This document shows, piece by piece, positions 46,321 through 59,024 of a stretch of DNA of 64,000 bases. A program made the translations under genes and the position numbers. The stretch is taken from assembly GCF_024363255.1 (NCBI RefSeq), contig NZ_AP026070.1, positions 2,728,001-2,792,000 of the forward strand. The letters are read 5' to 3'. The stretch is from Shewanella sp. NFH-SH190041 (GTDB lineage Bacteria > Pseudomonadota > Gammaproteobacteria > Enterobacterales > Shewanellaceae). Each line of letters starts with the position of its first letter. Position 1 is the first letter of the stretch. Under the pieces are notes generated by a model. It was not told the DNA's origin. It searched no databases and saw nothing but the letters and a program-made list of their open reading frames with translations.

Positions 46321-47210
46321 TTTGACTCTCCCATTATTTAACTATTTCATTACCCTCCCCAACCTAACAAGTGAATTGCGTTTCGCCATCAAGACTTTGG
46401 TCTAATGCGTTATATCCACCAAGAGCATAACACAATTAAAATTATTATTTTTCATACAGTTAAAAACATAACACCTAAATATTCAGTAGGATTAGACTAA
46501 GGTCTATTATTTTTAACAATCATTTCATTATGATTTTAATATAGCGAAATATGATCTTATTAAATTGCATCTGATAGGGTTATGATTTTACATATCGAGA
46601 GATAGCTGACACAAATCTCTAATAATCTATTTATTTTTAGATTGATCGACAATATAAATAGATGAAATGTACCAAGCCACAATAAATATAAATAAAACAC
46701 GATTTAACGTGTCATTAGGCAATAACGTACGGATATAATAGTATGAGCCTAGATTCATCCGTTGGCTTAATTCATGTAAAAAACTTATACAGGACAGCAT
46801 ATAAATCACTATGGCTCAATCTGCTATGCGATAAAGTTCTACGTGATAATCTGCTCTACGATAAATTAATAAACAAAATAGTTGTCACTGAGACTTTCAC
46901 TTCTCAAGTCACAAGTCACAAGTCACAAGTCACAAGTCACAAGTCACAAGTCACGCCAAGAGAATGCCGCCGAAAGCCGACAATAATAAATCAACCGCGC
47001 GATCAATGTCTCAGTAGTACTGATTTAAGTATTTTTATTACTATTCCAGTTGCTGCCAACTCAATATAATCGAATGATATGATTAACCTATTTCACTGGC
47101 TTAATTCACTGTCTCATATGGCTAATTCATATCACTCGCTTATATCACTTGTCATATTATTCGCTCATATCACTCAATACGACCATGCAATATGACCACC
47201 AGACAAGCGC
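46321..47210. other. 890-bp intergenic region with simple repeats
   Basis: Very AT-rich from 46321 to 46900, presumably with the symporter promoter. No gene is convincing: a + frame at 46743-47069 runs through the heptamer repeat and has no family features. The right part (47080-47180) holds degenerate repeats of a word like ATATCACTCGCTT. Confidence 0.55.
46906..46954. repeat. Heptanucleotide tandem repeat (AAGTCAC)x7
   Basis: Seven perfect head-to-tail copies of AAGTCAC, 49 bp. It lies between divergently read-out regions, not in a recognised gene. Such tracts change length by replication slippage. Confidence 0.95.
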
Positions 47211-48056
47211 TTAACATTGGGCCAGCATTTGTGCCAATGTTGGCACGCGATATACATACCCTAGCTCATGGCAAATCCGATCGCCGCTAACCCGTTTATC
47301 CCCAATAACACTGTTATCAATTTGGAACTCTGGTGCTGGCAGTTGTAGAGACTGCGCCGCCTGGGTATAAAATGCCTGCTTGGTGGCGTGCTCAGGCGCG
47401 CAAAGATTATAAATCGCGCTCGGCTGCGGGACTTTTAGCACGGTAACGGTCGCGCCAATACAATCATTTAAATGCACTAGATTGACGTGATGCCGCGCGC
47501 CAGTCAGATTTGTCCGCCCGGCAAGAAAACGCCCCGGATGTCGGCCAGGCCCGATTAATCCGGCAAAACGTAATATCACCGCGCCCCCTTCAGGTGCCAG
47601 CAAAAGGGGATCTTTGGCCAGTAAATATTCGGCCTGTAACAATAATGATTCAGATGTTTGCTGTGGTAATACTTCGGTTTCAAGGCAATCACTACCGGGG
47701 GGATACACTCCGGTCGAGGAAATAAAAATAAGCCGCTGTAAGCGCCTGGGTAACATCATCTGTTTGAGCCGCTTAAGCCGCTCGAGATAATCTGTCTTCC
47801 CTGAACGCAACGCCGGTGGAATATTGATCACCATCGCATCGGCATCCAACAAAGGCGTTAGCGTCTCTTTCGCTGTACCGACAACCTCAGATTCGGATAA
47901 GTCCAAAGCTACGCAGTCTATCCCTTCGCGAGTCAGTTTTTGCGCCTCATCAGCATGGCGTTTACTGCCGATAACTTGATAGCCCTCATTTTGCAGCGCC
48001 CGCGCTAAAGGCAAACCAAACCAACCACACCCCACCACCGCAATCTTCTTTATCAT
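47211..48056 (-). CDS. YeeZ-like NAD(P)-dependent epimerase/reductase (SDR family)
   Basis: 281 residues. Rossmann fold start IAVVGCGWFGLPLARAL binds NAD(P). The extended-SDR landmarks are visible: LIFISSTGVYPPG and the later GLIGPGRHPG region, with HHVNLVHLNDCIGA as in sugar-nucleotide epimerases. This is the YeeZ type of protein, function unknown. The canonical YxxxK pair is not obvious, so catalysis is uncertain. Monocistronic. Confidence 0.85.
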   Translation of the reverse strand: MIKKIAVVGCGWFGLPLARALQNEGYQVIGSKRHADEAQKLTREGIDCVALDLSESEVVGTAKETLTPLLDADAMVINIPPALRSGKTDYLERLKRLKQMMLPRRLQRLIFISSTGVYPPGSDCLETEVLPQQTSESLLLQAEYLLAKDPLLLAPEGGAVILRFAGLIGPGRHPGRFLAGRTNLTGARHHVNLVHLNDCIGATVTVLKVPQPSAIYNLCAPEHATKQAFYTQAAQSLQLPAPEFQIDNSVIGDKRVSGDRICHELGYVYRVPTLAQMLAQC

Positions 48057-48164
48057 CTATGCCTTTCCCCAAAAACAAAATCAAACAGGGTTATGAGTTA
48101 CCTGTTAAATATTAGCGTTACGGTAGCATATCTAGGTTATTGTGGCGTAAAAACAGATAGAAAA

Positions 48165-48186
48165 AGCCCGGCAAAACCGGGCCTTG
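48165..48186. terminator. Hairpin upstream of the YeeZ-like gene
   Basis: AAGCCCGG and CCGGGCCTT pair around CAAAA. It lies between the YeeZ-like start and MITE copy C and may terminate transcription from the right; no gene directly feeds it now. Confidence 0.5.
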
Positions 48187-48252
48187 TATTATTACTGGTT
48201 AAATAATCAGGCTTATCCCTAGGTGACAACAAAATCTAGTTGCCACCCCTAG

Positions 48253-48513
48253 GGTCTGTTGACCTTTCAAGTTTGTTTTGCAGCGATTTGAGGATGCTTT
48301 ATACAAGGCAGAGGCTTTGATAGGTAGTTGCGCTACCTGATAGGCCGATAACGCAGTAGACAGGAGCCTCAAACGCTGCCCGCAGGGTTCGGCTAAAAGC
48401 GTTTTACTCTTTGTTGAGCAGTTCTTGCTTAGAATCACTAGGCGACAAACCACTCGCCGCGATTAAAACGCTTTTATCTCGAACAAAATTTAATCATGAA
48501 ACGTCAACAGACC
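48253..48513. mobile_element. MITE copy C (261 bp)
   Basis: Same ends (GGTCTGTTGA...TCAACAGACC) and same inner sequence as copies A and B, one base shorter in a T-run. CTAG at 48249-48252 and 48514-48517. Confidence 0.85.
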
Positions 48514-48517
48514 CTAG

Positions 48518-48779
48518 GGTCTGTTGACCTTTCGAGTTTGTTTTTGCAGCGATTTGAGGATGCTTTATACAAGGCAGCGGCTTTGATAGGTAGTTGCGCT
48601 ACCTGATAAGCCGATAACGCAGTAGAAAGGCGCCTCAAATGCTGCCCGACGGGTTCGGCTAAAAGCGTTTTACGCTTTGTTGAGCGGTTCTTGCTTAGAA
48701 TAACTAGGCGGCAAACCACTCGCCGCGATTAAAACGCTTTTATCTCGAACAAAATTTAACCACGAAAGGTCAACAGACC
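48518..48779. mobile_element. MITE copy D (262 bp)
   Basis: Head-to-tail with copy C, sharing CTAG at 48514-48517. At its right side the tetramer is ATAG (48780-48783), after which the IS5-family element begins directly, so three elements sharing the same ends stand in a row. Confidence 0.85.
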
Positions 48780-48783
48780 ATAG

Positions 48784-49664
48784 GGTCTGTTGACGTTTGC
48801 TGTTCATTTCTCACTCAGCAATACATCGGTAGCCACATAAGCATGAATGCCAGCGATACCATACTGGCATAATTCCGTTCCAACTTATCATAACGGCTTG
48901 AAATAGCACGATAATGCTTAATCCTAGCAAAGGCATTTTCCACCAAATGACGATACCTATATAAGCACCAATCCATTGTATCCTTACCAATATCTTGCCC
49001 GTAATTACGCCTAGCTATCACAGTTTTTCCTCCTTTGCGTTGAACAAAAACGCGGAAAGATTCACTGTCATATCCTTTATCGCATACAATAGTATCTATC
49101 TCCCCCAGTTGTTCTACGAGACTTTCTGCAAGAACAATGTCATTTCGCTGACCTTCTGATAAATCAAAACAAATGGGCAAACCTCCGCTATCGACAGCTA
49201 AGTGGATTTTTGTTGTATTCCCACCTCTGCTTTTACCTATTTGCTCAGAGAAATTTGTAGCAGCGCCTGTGCTGTGCTGATGTGCACGAATAATTGAGCC
49301 ATCGAGGAACACCCATTCGAAGTCTGCCATTTTTGCTAACTGACTGAAAAGATGATTTAAAATACCTTTTTTAGACCAAAGGTTAAATCGTCTATATACT
49401 GAGCTCCATTCACCAAATCCCGGAGGTAAATCTCGCCAAGGGATCCCCGTTCTCATACGGAAAAGTATCCCTTCAAAGGTCATTCTATGTTCAGATTTAT
49501 TGTAGATACGACCAGTACTTTTCATTATCTGTAGTAGCAGTTCCCATCTTATGTCAGTTAATATTGTTCTCGGCATGCTTTGGGGTTGTGGTTTGTTTTT
49601 GGCGAAAGAGATTATAACCCCTCTGCATGTTGCTCAAAAATCATCCTCGAAACGTCAACACGCC
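48784..49664. mobile_element. IS5-family insertion sequence, likely parent of the MITEs
   Basis: 881 bp. Left end GGTCTGTTGACGTTTGCTG; right end on the other strand GGCGTGTTGACGTTTCGAG, i.e. imperfect terminal repeats sharing TGTTGACGTTT. CTAG at 49665-49668 on the right, ATAG on the left. The ends match those of the four MITE copies. Confidence 0.88.
48815..49576 (-). CDS. IS5-family transposase
   Basis: 253 residues in one frame. DUF4096-type N-terminus (TFEGILFRMRTGIPWRDLPP) followed by a DDE_Tnp_1 core: D in FLDGSIIRAHQH, D in IVCDKGYDSE and E in LVENAFARIKHYRAISSRYD. Complete frame inside near-intact ends, so it could mobilise itself and the MITEs. Confidence 0.93.
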   Translation of the reverse strand: MPRTILTDIRWELLLQIMKSTGRIYNKSEHRMTFEGILFRMRTGIPWRDLPPGFGEWSSVYRRFNLWSKKGILNHLFSQLAKMADFEWVFLDGSIIRAHQHSTGAATNFSEQIGKSRGGNTTKIHLAVDSGGLPICFDLSEGQRNDIVLAESLVEQLGEIDTIVCDKGYDSESFRVFVQRKGGKTVIARRNYGQDIGKDTMDWCLYRYRHLVENAFARIKHYRAISSRYDKLERNYASMVSLAFMLMWLPMYC

Positions 49665-49691
49665 CTAGCAATATGCGCTAAAGCATCAGTA

Positions 49692-50168
49692 TTAAGCCAG
49701 CTGCCAATCACGAAAATAGGCTTTTAAATGTTTCGATTTCAGCAGATAAAGTACACACCAAAATGAAGCTAACGCATCTAGGGCAAAGCCCCAATGAAAC
49801 AGAAATTCAGCATGCAACAAGCGTTGCCATAACATCACGATTTCAGCCAATACCACCAGCCACAAAATTGCGTAAGACTTGGCAAATAAAGGCGCTAACC
49901 AATCTAACTTTCGTTTTCTCTCCGCCAACACCAAGGCGAAAATCAATACCGCACCCAGCCCCACAATTAAGGCCTGTATAAAATCACTCTGTTGTGGATA
50001 GAGCAAGCGTACTAAACCGGCCCGATCATTATGCTGCGTCAGGGACATCACCCACACCACCCAGCCACGTGCCAAAAATGCCAGCATCAGATACAGATAA
50101 AGCGGAGGTTTAACATGGCCATTATCGTCAAGCCAATACACATGGTTCAGGTTCAAAACGTTATCCAA
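49692..50168 (-). CDS. DUF2919 family membrane protein (YfeZ-like)
   Basis: 158 residues. The conserved N-terminus (HVYWLDDNGHVKPPLYLYLM) and about four membrane helices match DUF2919/YfeZ. Function unknown. The IS5 element ends 24 bp after its stop codon. Confidence 0.85.
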   Translation of the reverse strand: MDNVLNLNHVYWLDDNGHVKPPLYLYLMLAFLARGWVVWVMSLTQHNDRAGLVRLLYPQQSDFIQALIVGLGAVLIFALVLAERKRKLDWLAPLFAKSYAILWLVVLAEIVMLWQRLLHAEFLFHWGFALDALASFWCVLYLLKSKHLKAYFRDWQLA

Positions 50169-50600
50169 GAATAATTATGTTTAGTAAAACAGATATGGCT
50201 ACTTTAATGGCAAATTCAACCCGGGCAACAAAAATGAAACAGCTTTAATCCATCGATGCGCCGCAACGTTGAACAATCAGGGCTTGGCATCAACGTAGTA
50301 TGACCAACAGCGATGCCAATATTGCACAGGCCCAGACTATCGCATCAAACTTTAATTACAGTTACAAAGCGTTAGCCAGTCAGCTTATCGATAGCTGACT
50401 TGTCTTGCCCTCAGATAATGGCACTTATTCTGGGCAAACTTACTCAGGCGACAGGTTAAGTAAAAATTATCCGCTCAAACTGAGCCAATTTTTATCTTGT
50501 TCAAGTCTTGCGCTGGCCGTTCTACATAAGCCCAATCGTTAGTCCCATAAATACCCATTGCCCTTAAGCAACTCACCGCTAATGGACAGGACGCCGAGGC
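50169..50600. other. Intergenic stretch without a gene
   Basis: No supported coding frame, tRNA or repeat is seen between the DUF2919 gene and the ligA terminator. Confidence 0.5.
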
Positions 50601-50603
50601 ATA

Positions 50604-50631
50604 AAAAAGCCGGCAACTACGCCGGCTATGA
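50604..50631 (-). terminator. Terminator of ligA
   Basis: AAGCCGGC and GCCGGCTA pair around AACTAC, with six As on the left giving the T-run for leftward transcription. Confidence 0.82.
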
Positions 50632-50687
50632 TGTCTGCAGTATCACCTCTCAAGGTAATACTGCAGTACGCTCAATCAAACCACATA

Positions 50688-53604
<2,917 letters not shown>

Positions 53605-53626
53605 CGGTTACCCTATTCAATTCCGG

Positions 53627-56600
53627 TTAGCCGGCATCGGCCATAGCCACCGCTTCCTCTAAATCTACTGCGACTATGCGTGAAACCCCCGGCTCATGCA
53701 TAGTAACCCCTATCAACTGATCAGCCATTTCCATTGTGATTTTGTTGTGACTGATATAGATAAACTGCACGGTCTGCGACATCTCTTTTAACAGTCGGCA
53801 AAAACGCTCAACATTGGCATCATCCAATGGTGCATCCACCTCATCCAACATACAGAAAGGTGCTGGATTCAAACGGAAAATTGCAAATACTAATGATAAA
53901 GCGGTCAGCGCTTTTTCACCACCGGAAAGCAGCTGAATCGTACTGTTTTTCTTTCCTGGTGGCCGCGCCATAATACTGACCCCGGTTTCCAGCAGATCAT
54001 CATCAGTCAATGCCAGATAGGCGCTACCGCCGCCGAACACCTTCGGGAACAGATTGCCTAAATCGGTATTAATCTGATCGAACGTCGCTTTAAAGCGGCT
54101 GCGGGTTTCCCGATCAATCTTACGAATGGCCTCTTCTAGGCTCTGCAGTGCCTTATTAAGATCTTCATCCTGACTGTCCAGGTAGCTTTTCCGCTCGCTC
54201 TGCTGTTCATACTCTTCAATAGCGGCCAGATTGATAGCGCCTAACCTGCTGATTTTACCGCGTAAAGTATCAAGATTTTTCTGCCACAGATCACTGTTTG
54301 CTCCGGCTGCTAAACCCGCAGCGACCTCGGTCAGCTTAATCCCGGCTTCAGTAAGCAGCTGCATCTGGCTGTCAGCTTGCCCCTTAATCCCTTCCCGTTG
54401 CAGTTTCAGCGTACCAATTGCTTGCACAACTGTCTCTATCTTGCCAACTTCTTGTTTTTGCTTCAATAGTGTTGATTCAAGCTCGGCCTGTAACTGGGTT
54501 TGCTCAGCCCGAAGTTGGCTTAACTGATGCTGCTGCTCTCCCTGCCGGGTCAGCAATGCGGCCAATTGTTGCTCCAGTTGAGCCAGGCCGACTGCAGCGG
54601 CGGGATCTTCGCCGGCCGGCTGACGATTAAGTTCTGATTCACTACGAGCCAATTCCGCGAGGCGCTCTTTTAACTGCGCCTGTTGCTGACGGGCCAACAT
54701 GGATTGCGTGTCAATTTCAGCGAGGCGGCGGGTTAGTTCATTACTGCGTCGCAACTGCTCAGCTTGCTGGCTTTTCACCTCTTTTAGCAAGCTCACCTGC
54801 TGCTGTTGCTGCAAGTCCAACGCAGCATTATCTTCCTGACTGTGACAAAGTTGCTCATCAAGCTGGGCCGTTTTTTCCTGCTGAAGCTCAAGCTCAGTCG
54901 CTAAAACGGATAATTCATCCATTAACTGCTGTTGGCGCTGCTGATCATCTGTATTTCGCAGACAAGCTTCATCTAAGCGTTGTTGCTCCCCACTCAGATG
55001 CTGCTCGGCCTTAGCCAAGGCCAAGGTGGCATTATCCAGCTGTTGCCGGACAGAACTAAGCTGCTGTTCCTGCTCAGTTAATAGCTGCTGTAATGCAGAC
55101 AATTGTGACGCTAAGCCCTGGTGTTTATCCTGCAGCGCGGCAGTCAGTTCCTGCAGTGTCTGTAATTCATGCTGCAAACTCACCACAGCTGTATCTGAGC
55201 CTTGTTTTTGCAGCACAAAACCCCGGCCAATCAGATAGCCATCGGCAGTAATAATCCGCTCGTCATCGGCCAATGATGCTTGGCGTGCTAAACCTTCCGC
55301 TTTCGTCTGCGCCAGCTGCACCCGCTCGAGCCACGGCGCCAGATTCACCGGTGCGCTGAGCATACTATGTTGGGTAGCCATACCACAGGGATAAAATCCG
55401 CTGAGGCTATCATTGGCCACCACAGGCATATTCAGTAACCCATCAAGTAACAGCTCTGTGGCCGCTTCCCACCCTGGGGTTACGGTGATCTGCTGCCACA
55501 ATTTTGGGGTGTTTTCATCCCCAGCGGCCTTATCCAGCCAATGGCTGATCAGCTCTTGCCGAGAATAATTCGCTGCTAAGTCATTATCTAGTGTGGCCAG
55601 TTCAGTACTAAGCTGCTGCTTTTGCTGTCGAAGCTCGTCGGTGTGGCGCTCACATTGTTGATATTGTGCCTGAGCCGTCTGCTGATTGTTCTGGCATTGC
55701 ACCAAAGCAGATTGCGCTGCATCGAGCCGCTCTGTCGATACTGCGTTGAGCGCGGCCTGCTGCAATTGAGCTAACGCCTTCTGTTGCAGTTGGCGTCGTT
55801 CAGTAAGATGCTGCTGTTGACTTTGCGCCAGTGCCTGCTGCAATTTCAGTTCAGTCATTTGCTGTTTGCTGTTCTGGCAGCGTTCATCAAGCAGCTGTTT
55901 TTCTGCTTCGAGTTGCTCTAATTTGAGTGTCAGCTCATCTTGTATTTCCGCCAATCCCTCCGCTTCTGTTGCCAGCTGTGACTGCTCTGCCTGCAGCTGT
56001 ATCAAGCGTTCGCTTAACTGATTTAGCTCGCTGACTATCGAGTCTCGTTGGCTATTGAGGCGAATAAGTGCCTTTTGGGTGTTAGCATCTTTTTGCTGTT
56101 CATGGCTCAGCTGTTGCTCTAATCTGGCAATCTCGGTACCGGTCTGGTAATACACCTGCACCAGCTGCTGCTCTTGTCGCTCCAGCGCTTCTAATCTGAC
56201 CTGCTGCGCAGTCTGCTGGCTACCGACTTCTTCTTTGGCCGCTTGCACTTTAGCCAGCTGCAATGACTGTTCATCCAGTTGCTGGTTCAGGGTATCGGCC
56301 TGCTGCATCAACTCCTGATAACGCATCACCAGTAATTCGGCTTGGGTTTGGCGCTCTTGCTGTTTAAATTCCCGATATCGTTTGGCTGATTTGGCCTGTT
56401 CGGATAGCTTATCAAGCTGTTTACCCAGCTCCAGGCGGATATCACCCAGGCGCTCGAGATTTTCCCGTGTATGGCGAATACGGTTTTCAGTGTCCCGCCG
56501 CCGCTCTTTGTAGCGGGAAATACCCGCGGCCTCTTCAATAAAAACCCGTAATTCGTGGGGTTTAGAATCAATTAGTCGGGAAATCGTCCCCTGTTCAATA

Positions 56601-57028
56601 ATGGCATAACTGCGCGGTCCAAGGCCGGTACCCATAAACAGATCCGTAATATCTTTTCGGCGGCATTTTTGACCATTAAGAAAATAACTGGATTCTGCAT
56701 CCCGGTTAACTTGACGTTTGACCGAGATTTCATTGTAAGCTGCATATTGACCGCTAAGACGGCCATCAAGGTTTTCAAAAACCAATTCAACCGAAGCCAC
56801 AGACACAGGTCTACGGGCGGTTGAGCCATTAAAAATAACATCCGTCATGGCATCACCACGCAGATGTTTGGCACTGCTTTCACCCAATACCCAGCGTACG
56901 GCATCAATGGTATTAGATTTGCCGCAGCCGTTAGGGCCGATAATCGCGGTTAAAGGTTTTAGGAACGGAATTTTCGTTGCATCGACGAACGACTTAAATC
57001 CAGCAAGTTTTATCTGTTTCAGTCTCAT
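53627..57028 (-). CDS. smc: Chromosome segregation protein SMC
   Basis: 1133 residues from the ATG at 57028 (MRLKQIKLAGFKSFVDATKI), the family start; 32 open codons upstream lack support. Walker A GPNGCGKSN at about 32-40, two long Q-rich coiled coils flanking a hinge (~500-650, with GLLNMPVVANDSLSG), then the C-terminal signature LLSGGEKALTALSL and Walker B FCMLDEVDAPLDD. It organises chromosomes with ScpAB-type partners, which are not in this window. Divergent from cysZ. Confidence 0.95.
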   Translation of the reverse strand: MRLKQIKLAGFKSFVDATKIPFLKPLTAIIGPNGCGKSNTIDAVRWVLGESSAKHLRGDAMTDVIFNGSTARRPVSVASVELVFENLDGRLSGQYAAYNEISVKRQVNRDAESSYFLNGQKCRRKDITDLFMGTGLGPRSYAIIEQGTISRLIDSKPHELRVFIEEAAGISRYKERRRDTENRIRHTRENLERLGDIRLELGKQLDKLSEQAKSAKRYREFKQQERQTQAELLVMRYQELMQQADTLNQQLDEQSLQLAKVQAAKEEVGSQQTAQQVRLEALERQEQQLVQVYYQTGTEIARLEQQLSHEQQKDANTQKALIRLNSQRDSIVSELNQLSERLIQLQAEQSQLATEAEGLAEIQDELTLKLEQLEAEKQLLDERCQNSKQQMTELKLQQALAQSQQQHLTERRQLQQKALAQLQQAALNAVSTERLDAAQSALVQCQNNQQTAQAQYQQCERHTDELRQQKQQLSTELATLDNDLAANYSRQELISHWLDKAAGDENTPKLWQQITVTPGWEAATELLLDGLLNMPVVANDSLSGFYPCGMATQHSMLSAPVNLAPWLERVQLAQTKAEGLARQASLADDERIITADGYLIGRGFVLQKQGSDTAVVSLQHELQTLQELTAALQDKHQGLASQLSALQQLLTEQEQQLSSVRQQLDNATLALAKAEQHLSGEQQRLDEACLRNTDDQQRQQQLMDELSVLATELELQQEKTAQLDEQLCHSQEDNAALDLQQQQQVSLLKEVKSQQAEQLRRSNELTRRLAEIDTQSMLARQQQAQLKERLAELARSESELNRQPAGEDPAAAVGLAQLEQQLAALLTRQGEQQHQLSQLRAEQTQLQAELESTLLKQKQEVGKIETVVQAIGTLKLQREGIKGQADSQMQLLTEAGIKLTEVAAGLAAGANSDLWQKNLDTLRGKISRLGAINLAAIEEYEQQSERKSYLDSQDEDLNKALQSLEEAIRKIDRETRSRFKATFDQINTDLGNLFPKVFGGGSAYLALTDDDLLETGVSIMARPPGKKNSTIQLLSGGEKALTALSLVFAIFRLNPAPFCMLDEVDAPLDDANVERFCRLLKEMSQTVQFIYISHNKITMEMADQLIGVTMHEPGVSRIVAVDLEEAVAMADAG

Positions 57029-57224
57029 GGCGCTATGGGGAGGTTCCGGATAAGCCGTTAAAGTAAAATCTGATCTATGGAGCCATAGAATTTTCGCGGG
57101 CAACTTTAACAAAGCAGGCAGCATTTTGTAACGCTTTTTATTGCCCCTGACCGGCCTAATGCTTGTGTTCCAGCCGCTTGTTGCTCACAATCAGGGCAAT
57201 TTTCGGTTAACCGTCACAAAAAAC

Positions 57225-57995
57225 ATGACAAATTCCCCTTCACGCCCTAAAAGCGGCGTTAATTATTTTATGGATGGATTTGAGCTGATCCGCCGCCCTG
57301 GCCTACGAACTTTTGTACTGATCCCGCTATTGATCAATATCCTGCTCTTTGCCATTGGGTTTTACTTTGCCGTAGGTCAACTTGAACAGCTATTTGGCTG
57401 GTTAAATAGCCAATTACCTGAATACCTTAGCTGGCTAAAATTTTTGTTGTGGCCGTTGGCACTATTGGCCATTGTCGTGGTTATGGCGTTTGTCTTTTCT
57501 TCTGTTATGAACTGGTTAGCGGCCCCATTTAATGGGTTACTGGCAGAAAAGGTGGAATTGATGCTGACCGGCAAGCCTCTTAATACCGGTGGCACCATGG
57601 ATACAGTAAAAGATATTCCTAGAATGCTCGGACGAGAATGGACCAAACTCAAGTACTACCTGCCCAGAGCCATTGTTTTTTTGCTGCTATTTTGGGTTCC
57701 AGTTATCGGCCAAACCGCTGCGCCGGTATTATGGTTTCTGTTTACCGCGTGGATGATGGCTGTTCAGTATTGTGATTACCCCTTCGATAACCACAAAGTG
57801 TCTTTCAATGAGATGAAATTTGCATTACGCCAAACCCGAGGGAGCAGCTTTAGTTTCGGCGCCACGGTAACGCTGTTTTCCATGATCCCGATTGTGAACT
57901 TTATTGTCATGCCAGTCGCTATCTGCGGCGCAACCGCCATGTGGGTGGATAAATATCGCGAGGCATATCGCAATACGACTATCGTGCCGGAATAA
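57225..57995 (+). CDS. cysZ: CysZ sulfate transporter
   Basis: 256 residues from the ATG at 57225 (MTNSPSRPKSGVNYFMDGFE). Four or more hydrophobic helices (TFVLIPLLINILLFAIGFYF, PLALLAIVVVMAFVFSSVMN) and the conserved AAPFNGLLAEKVE and QYCDYPFDNHKVSF blocks. CysZ imports sulfate for cysteine synthesis. Divergent from smc-zipA-ligA, the order usual in these bacteria. Confidence 0.93.
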   Translation: MTNSPSRPKSGVNYFMDGFELIRRPGLRTFVLIPLLINILLFAIGFYFAVGQLEQLFGWLNSQLPEYLSWLKFLLWPLALLAIVVVMAFVFSSVMNWLAAPFNGLLAEKVELMLTGKPLNTGGTMDTVKDIPRMLGREWTKLKYYLPRAIVFLLLFWVPVIGQTAAPVLWFLFTAWMMAVQYCDYPFDNHKVSFNEMKFALRQTRGSSFSFGATVTLFSMIPIVNFIVMPVAICGATAMWVDKYREAYRNTTIVPE

Positions 57996-58312
57996 GTTAT
58001 TTTGCCCATATTCATGACCAAGCATATTGGCCTCGACAAATAAGCGAGAATGTATTTGCGTGAATCGATTTGGGCGACCATGACAATTTAATATACTTCA
58101 TCGCAAAAACACATTGATGCAATGGACCTGAAATTGGGATGATTGCATCAATGTGCATAGTTAAAAAGCTATAACGTCCCATATCACAGCATTGATTGCA
58201 GTCACCGTTACTAAGCTACGGTTTACTGTCACGCAATATGGATCATATGCACTCATTGGCATTGGATATGGTCGCGGTTATATGAACGGGCTCCAAACTT
58301 ACGCTCGCGAAC
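57996..58312. other. Intergenic stretch without a gene
   Basis: Between convergent cysZ and the DUF4826 gene I find no supported feature. TTGATGCAATG and GATTGCATCAATG (near 58112 and 58142) form a loose inverted pair that could be a terminator without a T-run. Confidence 0.4.
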
Positions 58313-58783
58313 TTAAGCCGGCTGAGATTCACCCCACAGCGCTTTATCTTCCTGCATTTGATACAGGCTCTGGGCTCTTGAAATCAATAACTGTGCAAAC
58401 TTCTGTTGCGTTGGATCTGATGCGGCTGATGAATTAAGGATATTTTCCGCCTTTAATTGCCAAGTCAAAGAAAAGTGTTTGATTGCTTCCCGGGCATTGC
58501 CAGCAACATCCGCGGCAACATAGTCGGTAGGCAAATCACCAGAAATAACCCAATATTGCTTTTTACGTGGCTGACTGGCCTCCATTTTCCACACAGCAAT
58601 ATAAGGCACCAAATAACGGCTTTGATCTGTCAGCACTTTCCCGGGGATAACCCCTTTTTCTGCCAGAAATTTATTGGCTTTTTGAAACTGCTGTTGCACC
58701 CATTGCTGCTGTATAGCTTCAGCTTGCTCCGGGGTGATATTTTGTGGAGAAGATACTGTATCTGTTTGATTCTGCTCAGCCAT
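58313..58783 (-). CDS. DUF4826 family protein
   Basis: 156 residues with AGGA before the ATG. A polar, Q-rich N-terminus precedes a small alpha/beta domain: YLVPYIAVWKMEA, QYWVISGDLPTDYVAA, AREAIKHFSLTWQLKAENI. This matches the DUF4826 pattern known from Shewanella-like genomes. No signal peptide or membrane helix. Function unknown. Confidence 0.75.
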   Translation of the reverse strand: MAEQNQTDTVSSPQNITPEQAEAIQQQWVQQQFQKANKFLAEKGVIPGKVLTDQSRYLVPYIAVWKMEASQPRKKQYWVISGDLPTDYVAADVAGNAREAIKHFSLTWQLKAENILNSSAASDPTQQKFAQLLISRAQSLYQMQEDKALWGESQPA

Positions 58784-59024
58784 TTTCTGTCCTATTTATT
58801 ATGATTATTTCCGTCTATGGGCACAGACAAGACAATGTAAGATGTTGTTAATTATTAAGTTACCCCAAAAAGATTACGTTAACGTAAAGTGGAAAGCAAA
58901 ATTGCCACACGCTTTACAATCATTCTACATTTGACCTTTGAGTGAGCTTATCCCGAAATGCTATGTTTCCGCAAACAATATCCCGATACCGCAGGACAGG
59001 TATCCCTATTGCGGAGAGAAGCCA

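Noticed and set aside
46743..47069. Frame of 108 residues across the AAGTCAC tract
   Set aside because: The repetitive part is just the translated heptamer, with no Shine-Dalgarno and no recognisable domain.
42806..48719. Repeated 69-84-residue frames inside the MITE copies (for example 43066-43281 and 48504-48719)
   Set aside because: They are similar only because the MITEs are copies; no start signal or family, and they run across the terminal repeats.
58192..58437. Frame of 81 residues opposite the end of the DUF4826 gene
   Set aside because: Overlaps a better supported gene on the other strand and has no start signal.
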